Below, in pieces: positions 29,650 to 40,505 of a stretch of DNA of 64,000 bases. A program made the translations under genes and the position numbers. The stretch comes from Iamia sp963728655 (lineage in GTDB: Bacteria > Actinomycetota > Acidimicrobiia > Acidimicrobiales > Iamiaceae). Position 1 is the stretch's first letter, and every line of letters begins with the position of its first letter. Location of the stretch: NCBI GenBank assembly GCA_963728655.1, contig CAVSLD010000001.1:124001-188000 (forward strand). Reading direction: 5' to 3'. A model generated the notes under the pieces. It was not told the origin of the DNA and did not search any database. It worked only from the letters and a program-made list of their open reading frames with translations.

Positions 29650-30684
29650 ATGGGCGCCGTGGCCGCGCCCCGTCCCCGACGCCTGCTGACCGCCCTGCTC
29701 GTCGGGGCCGTGCTGGTCGTCCTGCCCGCCCTGCCCGCGGCCGCCGACCCGCCCGGACCCACCGACTACCGCTCGGAGGTGACCTCGGTCGAGCCTCCGG
29801 CCCCCGGTGTCGGCGTCGAGGTGGTCGGCGGCGACGGCTTCCTCCAGGTCACGGTGGAGGAGGGCCACACCCTCGAGGTGCCGGGCTACTCCGGCGAGCC
29901 CTACGTCCGGGTGCTCGACGACGGGACCGTGCAGGAGAACCAGGCATCCGCCGCCACCTTCCTCAACCAGAGCCGAAGCGGCACCGACCTCGACCGCTCC
30001 TTCGACGAGGACGCCGAGCCGGTGTGGGCGACGGTCGCGACCGACGGGCGCTGGGCCTGGCACGACCACCGCATCCACTACATGGGCCAGGGCACGCCCG
30101 CCCAGGCCACCACGCCCGGGGGCGTGTCCTGGGAGGTCCCCATGACCGCCGACGGCACCGACGTGGTCGTCGCCGGCCGGTACCGGCTGCTGGGGAGCCC
30201 CAGCCCCCTCCCCTGGCTCGTGGGCGCCGCGATCCTCGCCGCCCTCGTGGTGCTGGCCGCCCGGGCCCTCGACCCCATCACGACGGGCGGCATCGCCGTC
30301 CTCGTGGCCGGCATCGCCGGGGTCACCGCCGGGTTCGCCCAGCGGGCGGCCGACCCCCCGGGCGCCGCCACCTCGCCCCTGATCGTGATCCTGCCCGCCG
30401 TCGCCGTGGTGGCCGGGGTGCTGGCCGTCATGCAGCGGGGTCGGGTGCTGCGGGCCGTCGCCGTCCTGGCCGGTGCCGCCGCGGCGGGGGGCTGGGCCGC
30501 CCTGCGGCTGGCCGTGCTCTGGAGCGCGGTGCTGCCCACGTCGCTGCCGGCGGCCGCCGACCGGGCCGCCACCGCCGTCGCCCTGGGCGGGGCCGTGGGG
30601 GCCGCCATCGTGGCCGTCCGCTCGGGGGCGCTGGCGCCGCCGGTCCCCGACGACCCGCCCCCGGAGGCGTCGCCGGCGGGATGA
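29650..30684 (+). CDS. Hypothetical secreted/membrane protein with C-terminal TM bundle
   Basis: 344 aa. An N-terminal signal sequence (RRLLTALLVGAVLVVLPALPAAAD) leads to an extracytoplasmic domain of ~170 residues rich in beta strands, with Trp/His clusters (RWAWHDHRIHYMGQG). Four to five membrane helices follow (LPWLVGAAILAALVVLAARA; GGIAVLVAGIAGVTAGFAQR; LIVILPAVAVVAGVLAVM; VLAGAAAAGGWAALRLAVL; ATAVALGGAVGAAIVAV). I know similar actinobacterial proteins only as hypotheticals. It lies between the HisN-like gene and an FlgN-like gene on the same strand. Frame intact, start ATG 29650. Confidence 0.7.
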   Translation: MGAVAAPRPRRLLTALLVGAVLVVLPALPAAADPPGPTDYRSEVTSVEPPAPGVGVEVVGGDGFLQVTVEEGHTLEVPGYSGEPYVRVLDDGTVQENQASAATFLNQSRSGTDLDRSFDEDAEPVWATVATDGRWAWHDHRIHYMGQGTPAQATTPGGVSWEVPMTADGTDVVVAGRYRLLGSPSPLPWLVGAAILAALVVLAARALDPITTGGIAVLVAGIAGVTAGFAQRAADPPGAATSPLIVILPAVAVVAGVLAVMQRGRVLRAVAVLAGAAAAGGWAALRLAVLWSAVLPTSLPAAADRAATAVALGGAVGAAIVAVRSGALAPPVPDDPPPEASPAG

Positions 30685-30773
30685 CGCACGGCTCGACCAC
30701 ACAGAGTGCTCAACCCTGCTGCGGGGAGGCCGATGGAAGGGCCTGTCGACGAGGAGTGGGGAGGAGCAGACGG

Positions 30774-31346
30774 GTGGATGACCTGGTCGAGGTGCTGCAG
30801 CGGGAACGGGACCTCCTGGAACGGCTGCGGTTCCGCTTCGTGGGCCTCGGGCTGATGCTCGACGCGGCCGAGGTCCGCTTCCTCGACTGGGCCGTGCACG
30901 ACGTGCAGCTGGCCCGGCACCGGGCCCGGGAGGCCGACCTGGTGCGGGCCGCCGCGGTCGGGACCCTGCGCCTGGAGGGCTGCGACGGGGCGCCCTCGCT
31001 GCGGGAGGTGGCCGCCGCCGCCCCGTCCCCGTGGGCCGGCATGCTCCGGGACCACCACGACGGGCTCTGCGCCGTCGTGGCCGAGATCGAGGTCCACAGC
31101 CACCGGATCGCCCAGACCTGCCGGGACGGACTGGCGACCCTCGCCCGCACCGGTCGCTTCGCCCCCGAGGCCCAGCCCGTGGGCGCCGGCGTCGGCGGCC
31201 TGAGCCAGCCCGGGGCCGACGTCGAGGACCCCTCCGCCATCGCCGCCGCCGACCTCGACCCCCTGGCCGTGGAGCGCATCCTCGGGGAGGTCCTGACCTC
31301 GACCAGCCGCCTCCGCATGCCCGCCCTCCTCGCCTTCCTCCGCTAG
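30774..31346 (+). CDS. FlgN-like helical protein (flagellar export chaperone candidate)
   Basis: 190 aa, almost all helix. VDDLVEVLQRERDLLERLRF resembles the FlgN opening, followed by long helices (HDVQLARHRAREADLVRAA; HHDGLCAVVAEIEVHSHRIA) and a C-terminal amphipathic stretch (LTSTSRLRMPALLAFLR) like the export-substrate-binding end of FlgN. FlgN chaperones FlgK/FlgL during filament-junction assembly. GTG 30774 follows GGAGGAG by 7 nt. The convergent neighbour is a FliA/WhiG-class sigma factor, which supports a motility role, but no other flagellar gene is in the window. Confidence in the family is moderate because FlgN is weakly conserved. Confidence 0.55.
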   Translation: MDDLVEVLQRERDLLERLRFRFVGLGLMLDAAEVRFLDWAVHDVQLARHRAREADLVRAAAVGTLRLEGCDGAPSLREVAAAAPSPWAGMLRDHHDGLCAVVAEIEVHSHRIAQTCRDGLATLARTGRFAPEAQPVGAGVGGLSQPGADVEDPSAIAAADLDPLAVERILGEVLTSTSRLRMPALLAFLR

Positions 31347-31731
31347 CGCGCCACACCGCCCGAGCGATCCGGCGGGTCACACGCCAGGCGGGCCTGCGGA
31401 CACCCGGAGATGCGGACACAGCTCGCGGACGGCGCGACTGCGGCACCGCAGCTCCAGACGGGTCTCCGCACCCGCCGGAGCTGCGGACCTGGGTCGCGCC
31501 AGGCGCGAGCCAGCGACGCAGTCTCGCGAGATCAGCGAGCCGCCGACGTCGACGAGGCGAGCACCCTCGAAGGCGTGGGGCCCGGCGCAGCCGCTGGGGG
31601 GTGCGGGGGGTCTCCCCCCGCAGAGGCGAGGCGCTGGCGAGGGACGAGCCCCGACCGCCGGGATCCTTCGTGCGAGCGCAGCGAGCCCGCTCAGCTCGAG
31701 GGAACGGAGCGGAGCGAGTGACCTCGAAGAC
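31347..31731. other. 385-bp convergent intergenic region, no gene
   Basis: It lies between the FlgN-like gene and the sigma-factor gene, which face each other. It contains a strong hairpin at 31602-31622 and purine-rich GAGCG/CGAGC motifs near 31670-31725 that read like degenerate inverted repeats. No open frame here has a ribosome site or recognisable domain. Confidence 0.6.
31602..31622. terminator. GC hairpin between convergent genes
   Basis: TGCGGGGGG-TCT-CCCCCCGCA is a perfect 9-bp stem with a 3-nt loop. There is no T tract on either side, so it is a terminator-like hairpin serving either or both convergent genes rather than a classic intrinsic terminator. Confidence 0.55.
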
Positions 31732-32565
31732 CTAGTGCAGCGCCACGGCCGTGAGGCGGTCGGGCCAGTCGCTGGCGCCGGCGATGGCAGTGGCGTAGCC
31801 GGCCTTGCGGCGGCCGACCCGGCCGGTGGGCTCCTCGGCGGAGGCCGGCTCGTACTGGGCCTCGATGCCGTCGCGGAGCATGTTGAGGGCCTCCGAGCGC
31901 AGCTGGGAGATCCGGGACTCGGTGACCCCGAGGAGCTGGGCCAGCTCCTGGGACTTCCGGCCCTCGAGGAAGTAGCCCACGATGACCAGGCGGTGGCGCT
32001 CGGGCAGGAGGTGGACGGCGTCGCGGAGGTAGGCGTGCAGCTCGCGGGACTCCAGCTCCTCGGAGGGCTCCTTGGTGTGGTCGTCGGCGAGGACGTCGAC
32101 CAGGGTCAGCTCCTCCTCCTCGTCGGCCACCTCGTACTCGAGGGCCAGGACGACGGAGCGGAACATGCGGTCCTGGAGCCGACGCAGCTCGTCGGGCTCC
32201 ATGCCCAGGGCGTCGGCCTTCTCGTCCGCGGTGGGCACCCGGCCCAGCTGGGTGGCCAGGCGCTGCTCCACCTGCTCGAGCTTGCGGGCGAGGGTGCGGA
32301 CCGAGCGGGGGGCCCAGTCGGCGGCCCGGACGGCGTCGAGGATGGCCCCCCGGATGCGCTGGGCCGCGAAGCGATCGAAGGGCACGCCCCGCGACTCGTC
32401 GTAGCGTCGGGCGGCCTCGACGAGGCCGAGGGCCCCGGCGGTGGCCAGCTCGTCGCGGTCCACGTGGCGCGGGAAGTGCACCGCCACCTGGAACACGACG
32501 TGCCGCACGAGGGGAAGGTTCTCCTCGATCAGGCGGTGGACCTCGGTCTCAGACTTGGCGGGCAT
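31732..32565 (-). CDS. RNA polymerase sigma factor, FliA/WhiG class
   Basis: 277 aa. Region 2: DRDELATAGALGLVEAARRY and DESRGVPFDRFAAQRIRGAI, the latter typical of FliA/WhiG. Region 3: ARKLEQVEQRLATQLGRVPT with ADEKADALGMEPDEL. Region 4: LPERHRLVIVGYFLEGRKSQ and a helix-turn-helix ELAQLLGVTESRISQLRSEA. An unusual acidic insert (VADEEEELTLVDVLADDHT) separates 3 and 4. This class directs flagellar genes in most bacteria and sporulation genes in Streptomyces (WhiG). ATG 32565 sits behind GGGAGGGGCA. The C-terminal ~35 residues after QYEPASAEEPTG are an extension. Confidence 0.88.
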   Translation of the reverse strand: MPAKSETEVHRLIEENLPLVRHVVFQVAVHFPRHVDRDELATAGALGLVEAARRYDESRGVPFDRFAAQRIRGAILDAVRAADWAPRSVRTLARKLEQVEQRLATQLGRVPTADEKADALGMEPDELRRLQDRMFRSVVLALEYEVADEEEELTLVDVLADDHTKEPSEELESRELHAYLRDAVHLLPERHRLVIVGYFLEGRKSQELAQLLGVTESRISQLRSEALNMLRDGIEAQYEPASAEEPTGRVGRRKAGYATAIAGASDWPDRLTAVALH

Positions 32566-32814
32566 TGCCCCTCCCATGACTTGGTGTCTCATCCCGCACC
32601 CTCCGTCGGCCCCCCGACCACCCTGATGAGCCGGTCCGAGGGAAATGGGCCGGATGACCCACGTGTCCTGCCTGGTGGCCAGGCGCAGGACCACCCTATG
32701 TGGCGCTACGACCACCCACAAGGGTCAGACGGCCCATCCTGGGCGCGCCGCGGCCGCCCGTCGTCGCCGACGGACCCTAGGGCCGCCGGCCCCGGGGAGC
32801 GCGGACCCGGGGCC

Positions 32815-33936
32815 TCAGCCGGTGAAGGCGGCAGCCTTCACGCCCCGCCGGGCCAGCTCGGCCAGCAGGTCGCGGGCCGCGGTGCTGGCCGCCAGCCCCG
32901 AGGCCCCCGGGGCGATGCCCAGATCACCGCGGACGAGGGCGGTGGCGGCCACCGCAGCCACCGCACCGGCGGCCACCCCGGGGCGGTCGTAGGCGCCGTA
33001 GACCAGGGTCTCCCAGGCACCGTCGCGCCGACCCCGCACCTCGGTGCGCACCGCGCCGACGGTGCCCTCGGGGTGGGGGCGGCGGAGCATGGGCCAGCGG
33101 GAGGTGAGGCGGTCGCGCCGGGTGGCCGCCATCCGGGCCGTCACCCGCTCGATCTCGCCCAGGGCGTTGACCAGGAGCACGGCGTCGGGCAGGCGGGCCC
33201 GGTAGCAGTCGGCGGCACCGACGGGATCGGGGAACCAGCACAGCTCGCGGCCCGACCCGGCCCGCCGCCGCTGCCAGCCGCCGTCGCGCCAGTCCACCGC
33301 GAGGCCCCGCAGGGCCCGGTGGTGCTGGTGGGCGCAGGCCGGTCCCCCGGTGCCGAGGCGGGCCACGTGCACCTCGCCCACGTCGTCGAAGGCGTCGGCC
33401 GCGTGGCGGGTCAGCAGGCAGGTCAGCCCCGGCGCGAAGGCGGCTCCGACCACGACGTTGATCCCCCGCGCCTCGGCCTGGGGGCCGAGGTCGAGCAGGG
33501 CCTCGACGTCGCCCACGGCGTCGGAGGTGGACACCACGGGAGTCCCCCGCGCCACCAGCTCGGCGGCGGCCGCGGCGTGCTCGCGGGGCGGGAGGGCGAG
33601 CACGACGGCGTCGGCCTCGGGGGGTCCGGTGACCGAGGGCGGGTCGGCCACGGCCACGTCGCCCAGGGAGGCGGCGACCTCCCGGAGGCGGTCCTGGCGG
33701 GGGTCGCGGAGGACGACCTGGTCGACGTCGGACGTCGACGCCAGCTGGCGGGCGGCCCGGGCGCCGACGGCACCCAGCCCGCAGACGGCGATCCGCATCA
33801 GCGGAGGTCGGGCCCGGAGAGCTCGCGCCAGCCGCCGGTCTGCGGGCGGCGTGCCGCCCGACCCGCGCAGGCGCACGAAGGCGGCCACCAGGCCGGCCAG
33901 TCCCAGGGCGACGAGCGCTCGGCGGAGAAGGGTCAC
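32815..33936 (-). CDS. NAD(P)-binding saccharopine-dehydrogenase-like protein
   Basis: 373 aa from GTG 33936, which has GGGAG 5 nt upstream and a hydrophobic N-terminal segment (RALVALGLAGLVAAFVRLRG). An internal ATG at 33798 would start directly at the Rossmann motif MRIAVCGLGAVGARAARQLA. Other stretches: VDQVVLRDPRQDRLREVAAS, DAVVLALPPREHAAAAAELV and INVVVGAAFAPGLTCLLTRH. It resembles saccharopine-dehydrogenase-like proteins; its substrate is unknown. It is not obviously in an operon: the sigma-factor gene lies ~250 bp downstream and tRNA-Ile upstream. Confidence 0.65.
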   Translation of the reverse strand: MTLLRRALVALGLAGLVAAFVRLRGSGGTPPADRRLARALRARPPLMRIAVCGLGAVGARAARQLASTSDVDQVVLRDPRQDRLREVAASLGDVAVADPPSVTGPPEADAVVLALPPREHAAAAAELVARGTPVVSTSDAVGDVEALLDLGPQAEARGINVVVGAAFAPGLTCLLTRHAADAFDDVGEVHVARLGTGGPACAHQHHRALRGLAVDWRDGGWQRRRAGSGRELCWFPDPVGAADCYRARLPDAVLLVNALGEIERVTARMAATRRDRLTSRWPMLRRPHPEGTVGAVRTEVRGRRDGAWETLVYGAYDRPGVAAGAVAAVAATALVRGDLGIAPGASGLAASTAARDLLAELARRGVKAAAFTG

Positions 33937-34051
33937 GGGGGCTCCCTGCGTGGGCGGACCGGCCCGGTTGGTCGGTCCCGGACCGCTGCGACCCGACGCC
34001 CGGTGGACCGCCGGGTCCGCCGAGGTCCGTCGGGTGCGACAGCGGCTTGCG

Positions 34052-34125
<74 letters not shown>

Positions 34126-34197
34126 GGGGCGCAGGACTGTACCCGTCGCCTCCGGACGGTCGCCACCTGCGATCGGCGCGGCCGGGAGGGGTCGGGC

Positions 34198-34989
34198 TCA
34201 GGGGGCGTCGTCGCCGGCGCCGGGCCCGGAGGTGCCCTCGGGGTCGACGGCCGGGCCCCGACCGGGCCACGTGGCGGGGGGCCCGGTGGGCGGCGCCGGG
34301 CGCGAGCCCGCGGCGGGCCCGCGGGGGCGGGGGGGATCGACCTCGGGGAACGGGGACGGGCCCCGGTCGCGCTCGGGCGCCACGGGCACGTCCATCGCCG
34401 GGGGCGGGGTGCGGGGCTCGCGCCGGTCGACGATCTCCTCGATGATCACCACGCGGATGCCGCCGGTGAGCTCGCTGATCAGGTTGATCAGGGCGGTGGC
34501 GAGCACGGTGAACACGCTGAAGGCCAGGGCGCCGACCGCCCCGATGAAGGCGACCTGGCGAAACATGCGGTCACCCTGGAAGCGGAAGTCCTCGAAGCCC
34601 GAGTCGCGCAGGAAGCCCTCGAGGTCCTCGACCAGGCCGGTGGTGTTGGCCAGGCCCCAGAGGAGGGCCACGGTGCCGAGGGCGATGCCCAGCATCACCG
34701 CGTTGAACACCAGGCTGATCTTGAGCACCGACCAGAGCTCGATGCGGCGGATGACGCGGCGCACGCGGCGACCCTGGCGGCGGGGGCGACCCCGCCGGCC
34801 CCGGAAGGCGGGCGTGCTGACCGCGTCGGCCAGGGCGTCGCTGCGGTCCGGGCGCGCGGTCCGCTCCCGCGTGGCCCGGCCGGGACGGGCCCGGGTGATC
34901 AACGGCTCGCGGCTGGTCGACGCCGACGGGCGCTCCTCCGCGCCTGTCCGCTTCTCCACGGGGGCGCCTAGCCCGGATTCGACGGACAC
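34198..34989 (-). CDS. DUF3566 membrane protein, gyrA-linked
   Basis: 263 aa from GTG 34989 (start uncertain). The DUF3566 core is in the middle: IELWSVLKISLVFNAVMLGI, then VALLWGLANTTGLVEDLEGF, AFIGAVGALAFSVFTVLATA and LISELTGGIRVVIIEEIV. Two membrane helices are joined by a loop. The N-terminus is basic and disordered; the C-terminus is a Pro/Gly-rich tail. DUF3566 genes follow gyrA in many actinobacteria; function unproven. Its 5' end overlaps the TadE-like gene by ~22 bp, and tRNA-Ile lies downstream, so the gyrA-DUF3566-ileT order is kept with one insertion. Confidence 0.85.
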   Translation of the reverse strand: MSVESGLGAPVEKRTGAEERPSASTSREPLITRARPGRATRERTARPDRSDALADAVSTPAFRGRRGRPRRQGRRVRRVIRRIELWSVLKISLVFNAVMLGIALGTVALLWGLANTTGLVEDLEGFLRDSGFEDFRFQGDRMFRQVAFIGAVGALAFSVFTVLATALINLISELTGGIRVVIIEEIVDRREPRTPPPAMDVPVAPERDRGPSPFPEVDPPRPRGPAAGSRPAPPTGPPATWPGRGPAVDPEGTSGPGAGDDAP

Positions 34990-35378
34990 GGGGGCCGAGT
35001 GTACGAGATCGCCGCCGCCGCACGGGCCTCGGCGCCGCACCACGTGCCGTCGCGCCGGGCCCGGGCCGAGGCCGACGCCTGCCCCACCTCCACCTCGACG
35101 ACCACGTCGCCGCCCTCGACCGCGAGGGCCACCACCTCGCCGCCGTTGGCCCGGGCCAGGCGGTGGGCCGCAGCAGGGCCGTCGGCCGCCCCCGCCAGGG
35201 CGGCGGCGTCGGCCGCGGTGCGGGCCCGGGCGGCGTCGACGGTCCGCCCCCCGGCGGCCACGAGGGCGAGCACCACCGCGGCGGCCAGCAGCACGGCCAG
35301 CGCGACCAGGGGCGTGGCCTGGCCCCGGTCGGGGCGGGGGGCGGTGGGGCGGGTGGGCGGACGGACGAGCGCGGTCAC
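34968..35378 (-). CDS. TadE/TadG-like secretion-neighbourhood protein
   Basis: 136 aa. A short basic N-terminus with DRGQATPLVALAVLLAAAVV, the single-TM pilin-like start of TadE-type proteins, is followed by GGRTVDAARARTAADAAALA and a small beta domain (GGEVVALAVEGGDVVVEVEV) with a late Cys (TWCGAEARAAAA). It matches the pattern of the actinobacterial helicase/secretion-neighbourhood TadE-like proteins, though no Tad ATPase or helicase gene is nearby. It lies between gyrA and DUF3566 and overlaps the latter by ~22 bp. GTG or ATG near 35378 starts it; frame intact. Confidence 0.7.
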   Translation of the reverse strand: MTALVRPPTRPTAPRPDRGQATPLVALAVLLAAAVVLALVAAGGRTVDAARARTAADAAALAGAADGPAAAHRLARANGGEVVALAVEGGDVVVEVEVGQASASARARRDGTWCGAEARAAAAISYTRPPCPSNPG

Positions 35379-35432
35379 GGGGGACCTCCGGGCAGGGTGG
35401 CTGTCGGCCCCGCAGGGCGATCCGACCGGTGG

Positions 35433-35457
35433 GGGCCGGGGCCGACGGCCCCGGCCC
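35433..35457 (-). terminator. Hairpin just downstream of gyrA
   Basis: GGGCCGGGGCC-GAC-GGCCCCGGCCC: a perfect 11-bp stem with a 3-nt loop, starting 2 bp after the gyrA stop codon on the minus strand. It lacks a T run but is well placed to end gyrBA transcription before the TadE-like gene. Confidence 0.7.
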
Positions 35458-35459
35458 GA

Positions 35460-37948
35460 TCAGTCGTCGTCGGCGCTGAGCACCAGGGCCACGGCGGCGA
35501 CGGTGCGATCGCCCTCGACGTTCATCACCCGCACGCCGGTGGCGTCGCGGCCCTGCGACGAGATGCCCCGCACCTCCATGCGGGTGACCACACCGTCGGA
35601 GGCGATGGCGAAGATCTCGTCGTCGAGGGCGACCATGAAGGCGGAGATGACCCGGCCCTTCTTGGCCGTGAGCTTGATGCCCCGCACGCCCTGGCCGCCC
35701 CGGCCCTGCTGGTTGAACCGGTCCAGCTGGGTGCGCTTGCCGTAGCCGGCGTCGGTGACGATGAGGATGGCGGTGTCGTCGCGGGCCACGTCGCAGCTCA
35801 CGACCTCGTCCTCGGGCTTCATCTTCATGCCCCGGACCCCGGCGGTGGAGCGGCCCATCGGGCGCACGTCGTCCTGGGAGAACCGGATGGTCATCCCCGA
35901 CCCGCTGACCATGAAGATGTCGTCGCCCTCGTTGCAGGGGATGACCCGCACCAGCTCGTCGTCGTCGCGCAGGTTGATGGCGATGAGCCCGGCCCGCAGC
36001 GAGGAGTCGTACTCGGTGAAGCGGGTCTTCTTGACCTGGCCCTTCCGGGTGGCGAAGAACAGGTACTGGTTCGACTCGTAGTCGCGGGTGTCGATGATCG
36101 CCTGGATGCGCTCGTCGGGCTGCAGGGGCAGGAGGTTGACGATGGCGGTGCCCCGCGCCGTGCGGTCCTTCATGGGGATCTCGTGGGCCTTGAGCCGGTA
36201 CACCCGGCCCCGGTTGGAGAAGAACAGCAGGTAGGCGTGGGCCGTGGTGGTGACGATGTGGGCGATGTAGTCCTCGTCGCGGAGCTTGGCCCCGGCCACG
36301 CCCCGGCCCCCCCGGCCCTGGCTGCGGAAGGTGTCGCCGGGCACCGTCTTGACGTAGCCCTTGGCCGACATGGTGACGATGAGGTCCTCGTCGTCGATGA
36401 GGTCCTCGAGGTCCATCTCGCCCGGGTCGAAGGTGATCTCCGACACGCGCTCGTTGGCGTACTTGTCCTTGATCTCGGTGAGCTCGGTGCGGATGACCTC
36501 GAGCAGCACCGCCCGATCGCCCAGGATGGCCTCCAGCCCGGCGATGGTCTCCCGCAGCTCGGCCATCTCGGCCTCCAGCTCGGAGCGGCCCAGGCGGGTG
36601 AGCCGGTGGAGCTGCATGGTGAGGATGTACTCGGCCTGCACCTCGCTGAAGGAGAAGGGCTCGGCCTCCAGCGCGACGTGGGCCGCGGCCTTGTCGTCGG
36701 AGGCGCGGATGGTGTCGATGATCTGGTCGATGAGGTCGAGGGCGTGCAGCAGGCCCTCGACGATGTGGGCCCGGTCGCGGGCCTTGCGCAGGCGGTACTC
36801 CGAGCGCCGGGTGATGACCTCGATCTGGTGGTCGAGGTAGTGGCCCAGGGCGTCGCGCAGGTTGAGGGTGCGAGGCACCCCGTCGACCAGGGCCACGGTG
36901 TTGACGCCGAAGGAGGTCTGCAGCGGCGTCCGCTTGTAGAGGTTGTTGAGGATGATCAGCGCCGGCGCGTCGCGCTTGACGGTGATGACGATGCGGGTGT
37001 CGCCGCCGGAGGACTCGTCGTTGGCGTCGGAGATGCCCTCGATCTCCTTGCTGGCGACCAGCTCGCTGATCTTGGCCAGCACGGTGCGGGGACCGACCTG
37101 GTAGGGCAGCTCGGTGACGACGATGCGGTCGCCGCCCCGGCCCCCCTCCTCGATCTCGGCCACGGCCCGCATGCGGATGGAGCCGCGGCCGGTGCGCTGG
37201 GCGTCGATGATGCCCTGGCGGCCGAGGATCTGGCCGCCGGTGGGGAAGTCGGGGCCCTTGACGATCTGGGCTTGATGAGCTCGTCGACGGTGCAGTCGGG
37301 GTTGTCGATGAGGTGCGTGGTGGCGTCGATGACCTCGCCCAGGTTGTGGGGCGGGATGTTGGTGGCCATGCCCACCGCGATGCCCTGGCTGCCGTTGACC
37401 AGCAGGTTGGGGAACCGGCTGGGCAGCACCGACGGCTCGTCGAACTCGCCGGAGTAGTTCTCGTCGAAGTCGACGGTCTCCTCGTCGATGCCGGCCAGCA
37501 TCTGCAGCGCCAGCGGGGCCAGGCGGCACTCGGTGTAGCGGGCCGCGGCGGGACCGTCGTCGGGCGAGCCGAAGTTGCCGTGGCCCTGGACCAGCGGGTG
37601 GCGCAGGGAGTGGGGCTGGGCCATGCGCACCAGCGCGTCGTAGATCGCGCCGTCGCCGTGGGGGTGGTACTTGCCCATCACCTCGCCGGTGACGCGGGCG
37701 CACTTCATGAAGGGGCGGTCGGGGCGGGCCCCGACGTCGTACATGCCCCACAGGATCCGGCGGTGGACGGGCTTGAGCCCGTCGCGCACGTCGGGCAGGG
37801 CCCGCGAGACGATGACCGACATGGAGTAGTCGAGGAACGACGTCTCCATCTCCTGGTCGATCTCGATGGGCTCGATCAGGCCGTGCGCGGTGCGGCTCGG
37901 GTCCTGGCCGTCGTCGTTCTCGTCGGGTGGGGGGGTGGTGTCAGACAT
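35460..37948 (-). CDS. gyrA: DNA gyrase subunit A (one frame break near 37265)
   Basis: About 830 aa. The winged-helix/tower region has SRALPDVRDGLKPVHRRILW, the quinolone region GKYHPHGDGAIYDALVRMAQ, and the active-site Tyr in AAARYTECRLAPL. The C-terminal beta-pinwheel carries a GyrA box (QGRGGRGVAG) and a related second motif (QQGRGGQGVRG). The frame changes between VDELIK and IVKGPDFPTGG at ~37265; both sides are highly conserved, so I read this as one gene. The residue equivalent to E. coli Ser83 is Gly100; Asp87 is kept (Asp104). ATG 37948 lies 38 bp after gyrB. Confidence 0.97.
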
Positions 37949-37986
37949 GGTCCTCGCGGGGTCTGGGCTCGGCGGTGCGGGCCGGC

Positions 37987-39912
<1,926 letters not shown>

Positions 39913-40128
39913 GGGCGCGACCTCTCAGTGAGGGGAGGGGAGCGTGCTGCTCACGAGCGGAGCCGGGACGGGCCGGCGGTGACCCCCTCCGACCAGGGTG
40001 CCGACAGCGTCGGGACCCTTGCGGAGACAGGTGATCACGATGGGGACCAGCCTACCAGGGGGGTGCGACGACGAGGTGCACCTGAGGCCCCTCCGGGGGG
40101 CTCTCCGGAGCCCTCGTGACCGCCGCGC

Positions 40129-40458
40129 TCAGCGCGCCGCGCGACGGGCGGTGAGGGAGGTCACCACGCCGTCGCCCAGCAGGGGGGCGAGGCCCTCGAC
40201 CACGGTCCCCTCGAGCCAGCGGGCCTGCCCCGTCCACACCGGGTCGGCGGCCGCCACGACCAGGCACCCGTCGCGGATCGCGACCGGGCGCAGGGCCTCG
40301 GCGGCCACCGGGCCGACCAGGTCGGGCCAGGCCCGCTCGACCACCTCCAACGAGGACGCGGGCGGGGCGCCCAGCCCGGCCAGGACCCGGTCGAGGGTCT
40401 CGCCCAGCGGCGTCGGGGCGCCCGGCGCGCCGCGCGGGGGGCGGCGGGCGGCGGGCAC
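40129..40458 (-). CDS. dciA: DciA-like DUF721 protein, helicase-loading factor
   Basis: 109 aa. DUF721 core: LGETLDRVLAGLGAPPASSL, VERAWPDLVGPVAAEALRPV and CLVVAAADPVWTGQARWLEG. DciA delivers the replicative helicase DnaB to the origin in bacteria lacking DnaC. Its place between recF and gyrB equals Rv0004 of mycobacteria. GTG 40458 is the start, 47 bp downstream of recF. A ~215-bp spacer separates it from gyrB, long enough for a separate gyrBA promoter. Frame intact. Confidence 0.88.
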   Translation of the reverse strand: MPAARRPPRGAPGAPTPLGETLDRVLAGLGAPPASSLEVVERAWPDLVGPVAAEALRPVAIRDGCLVVAAADPVWTGQARWLEGTVVEGLAPLLGDGVVTSLTARRAAR

Positions 40459-40505
40459 CGCCCCATCCTCGCGGATCGGCCCGGCACCCGACAGGCCGCC
40501 GCGGG

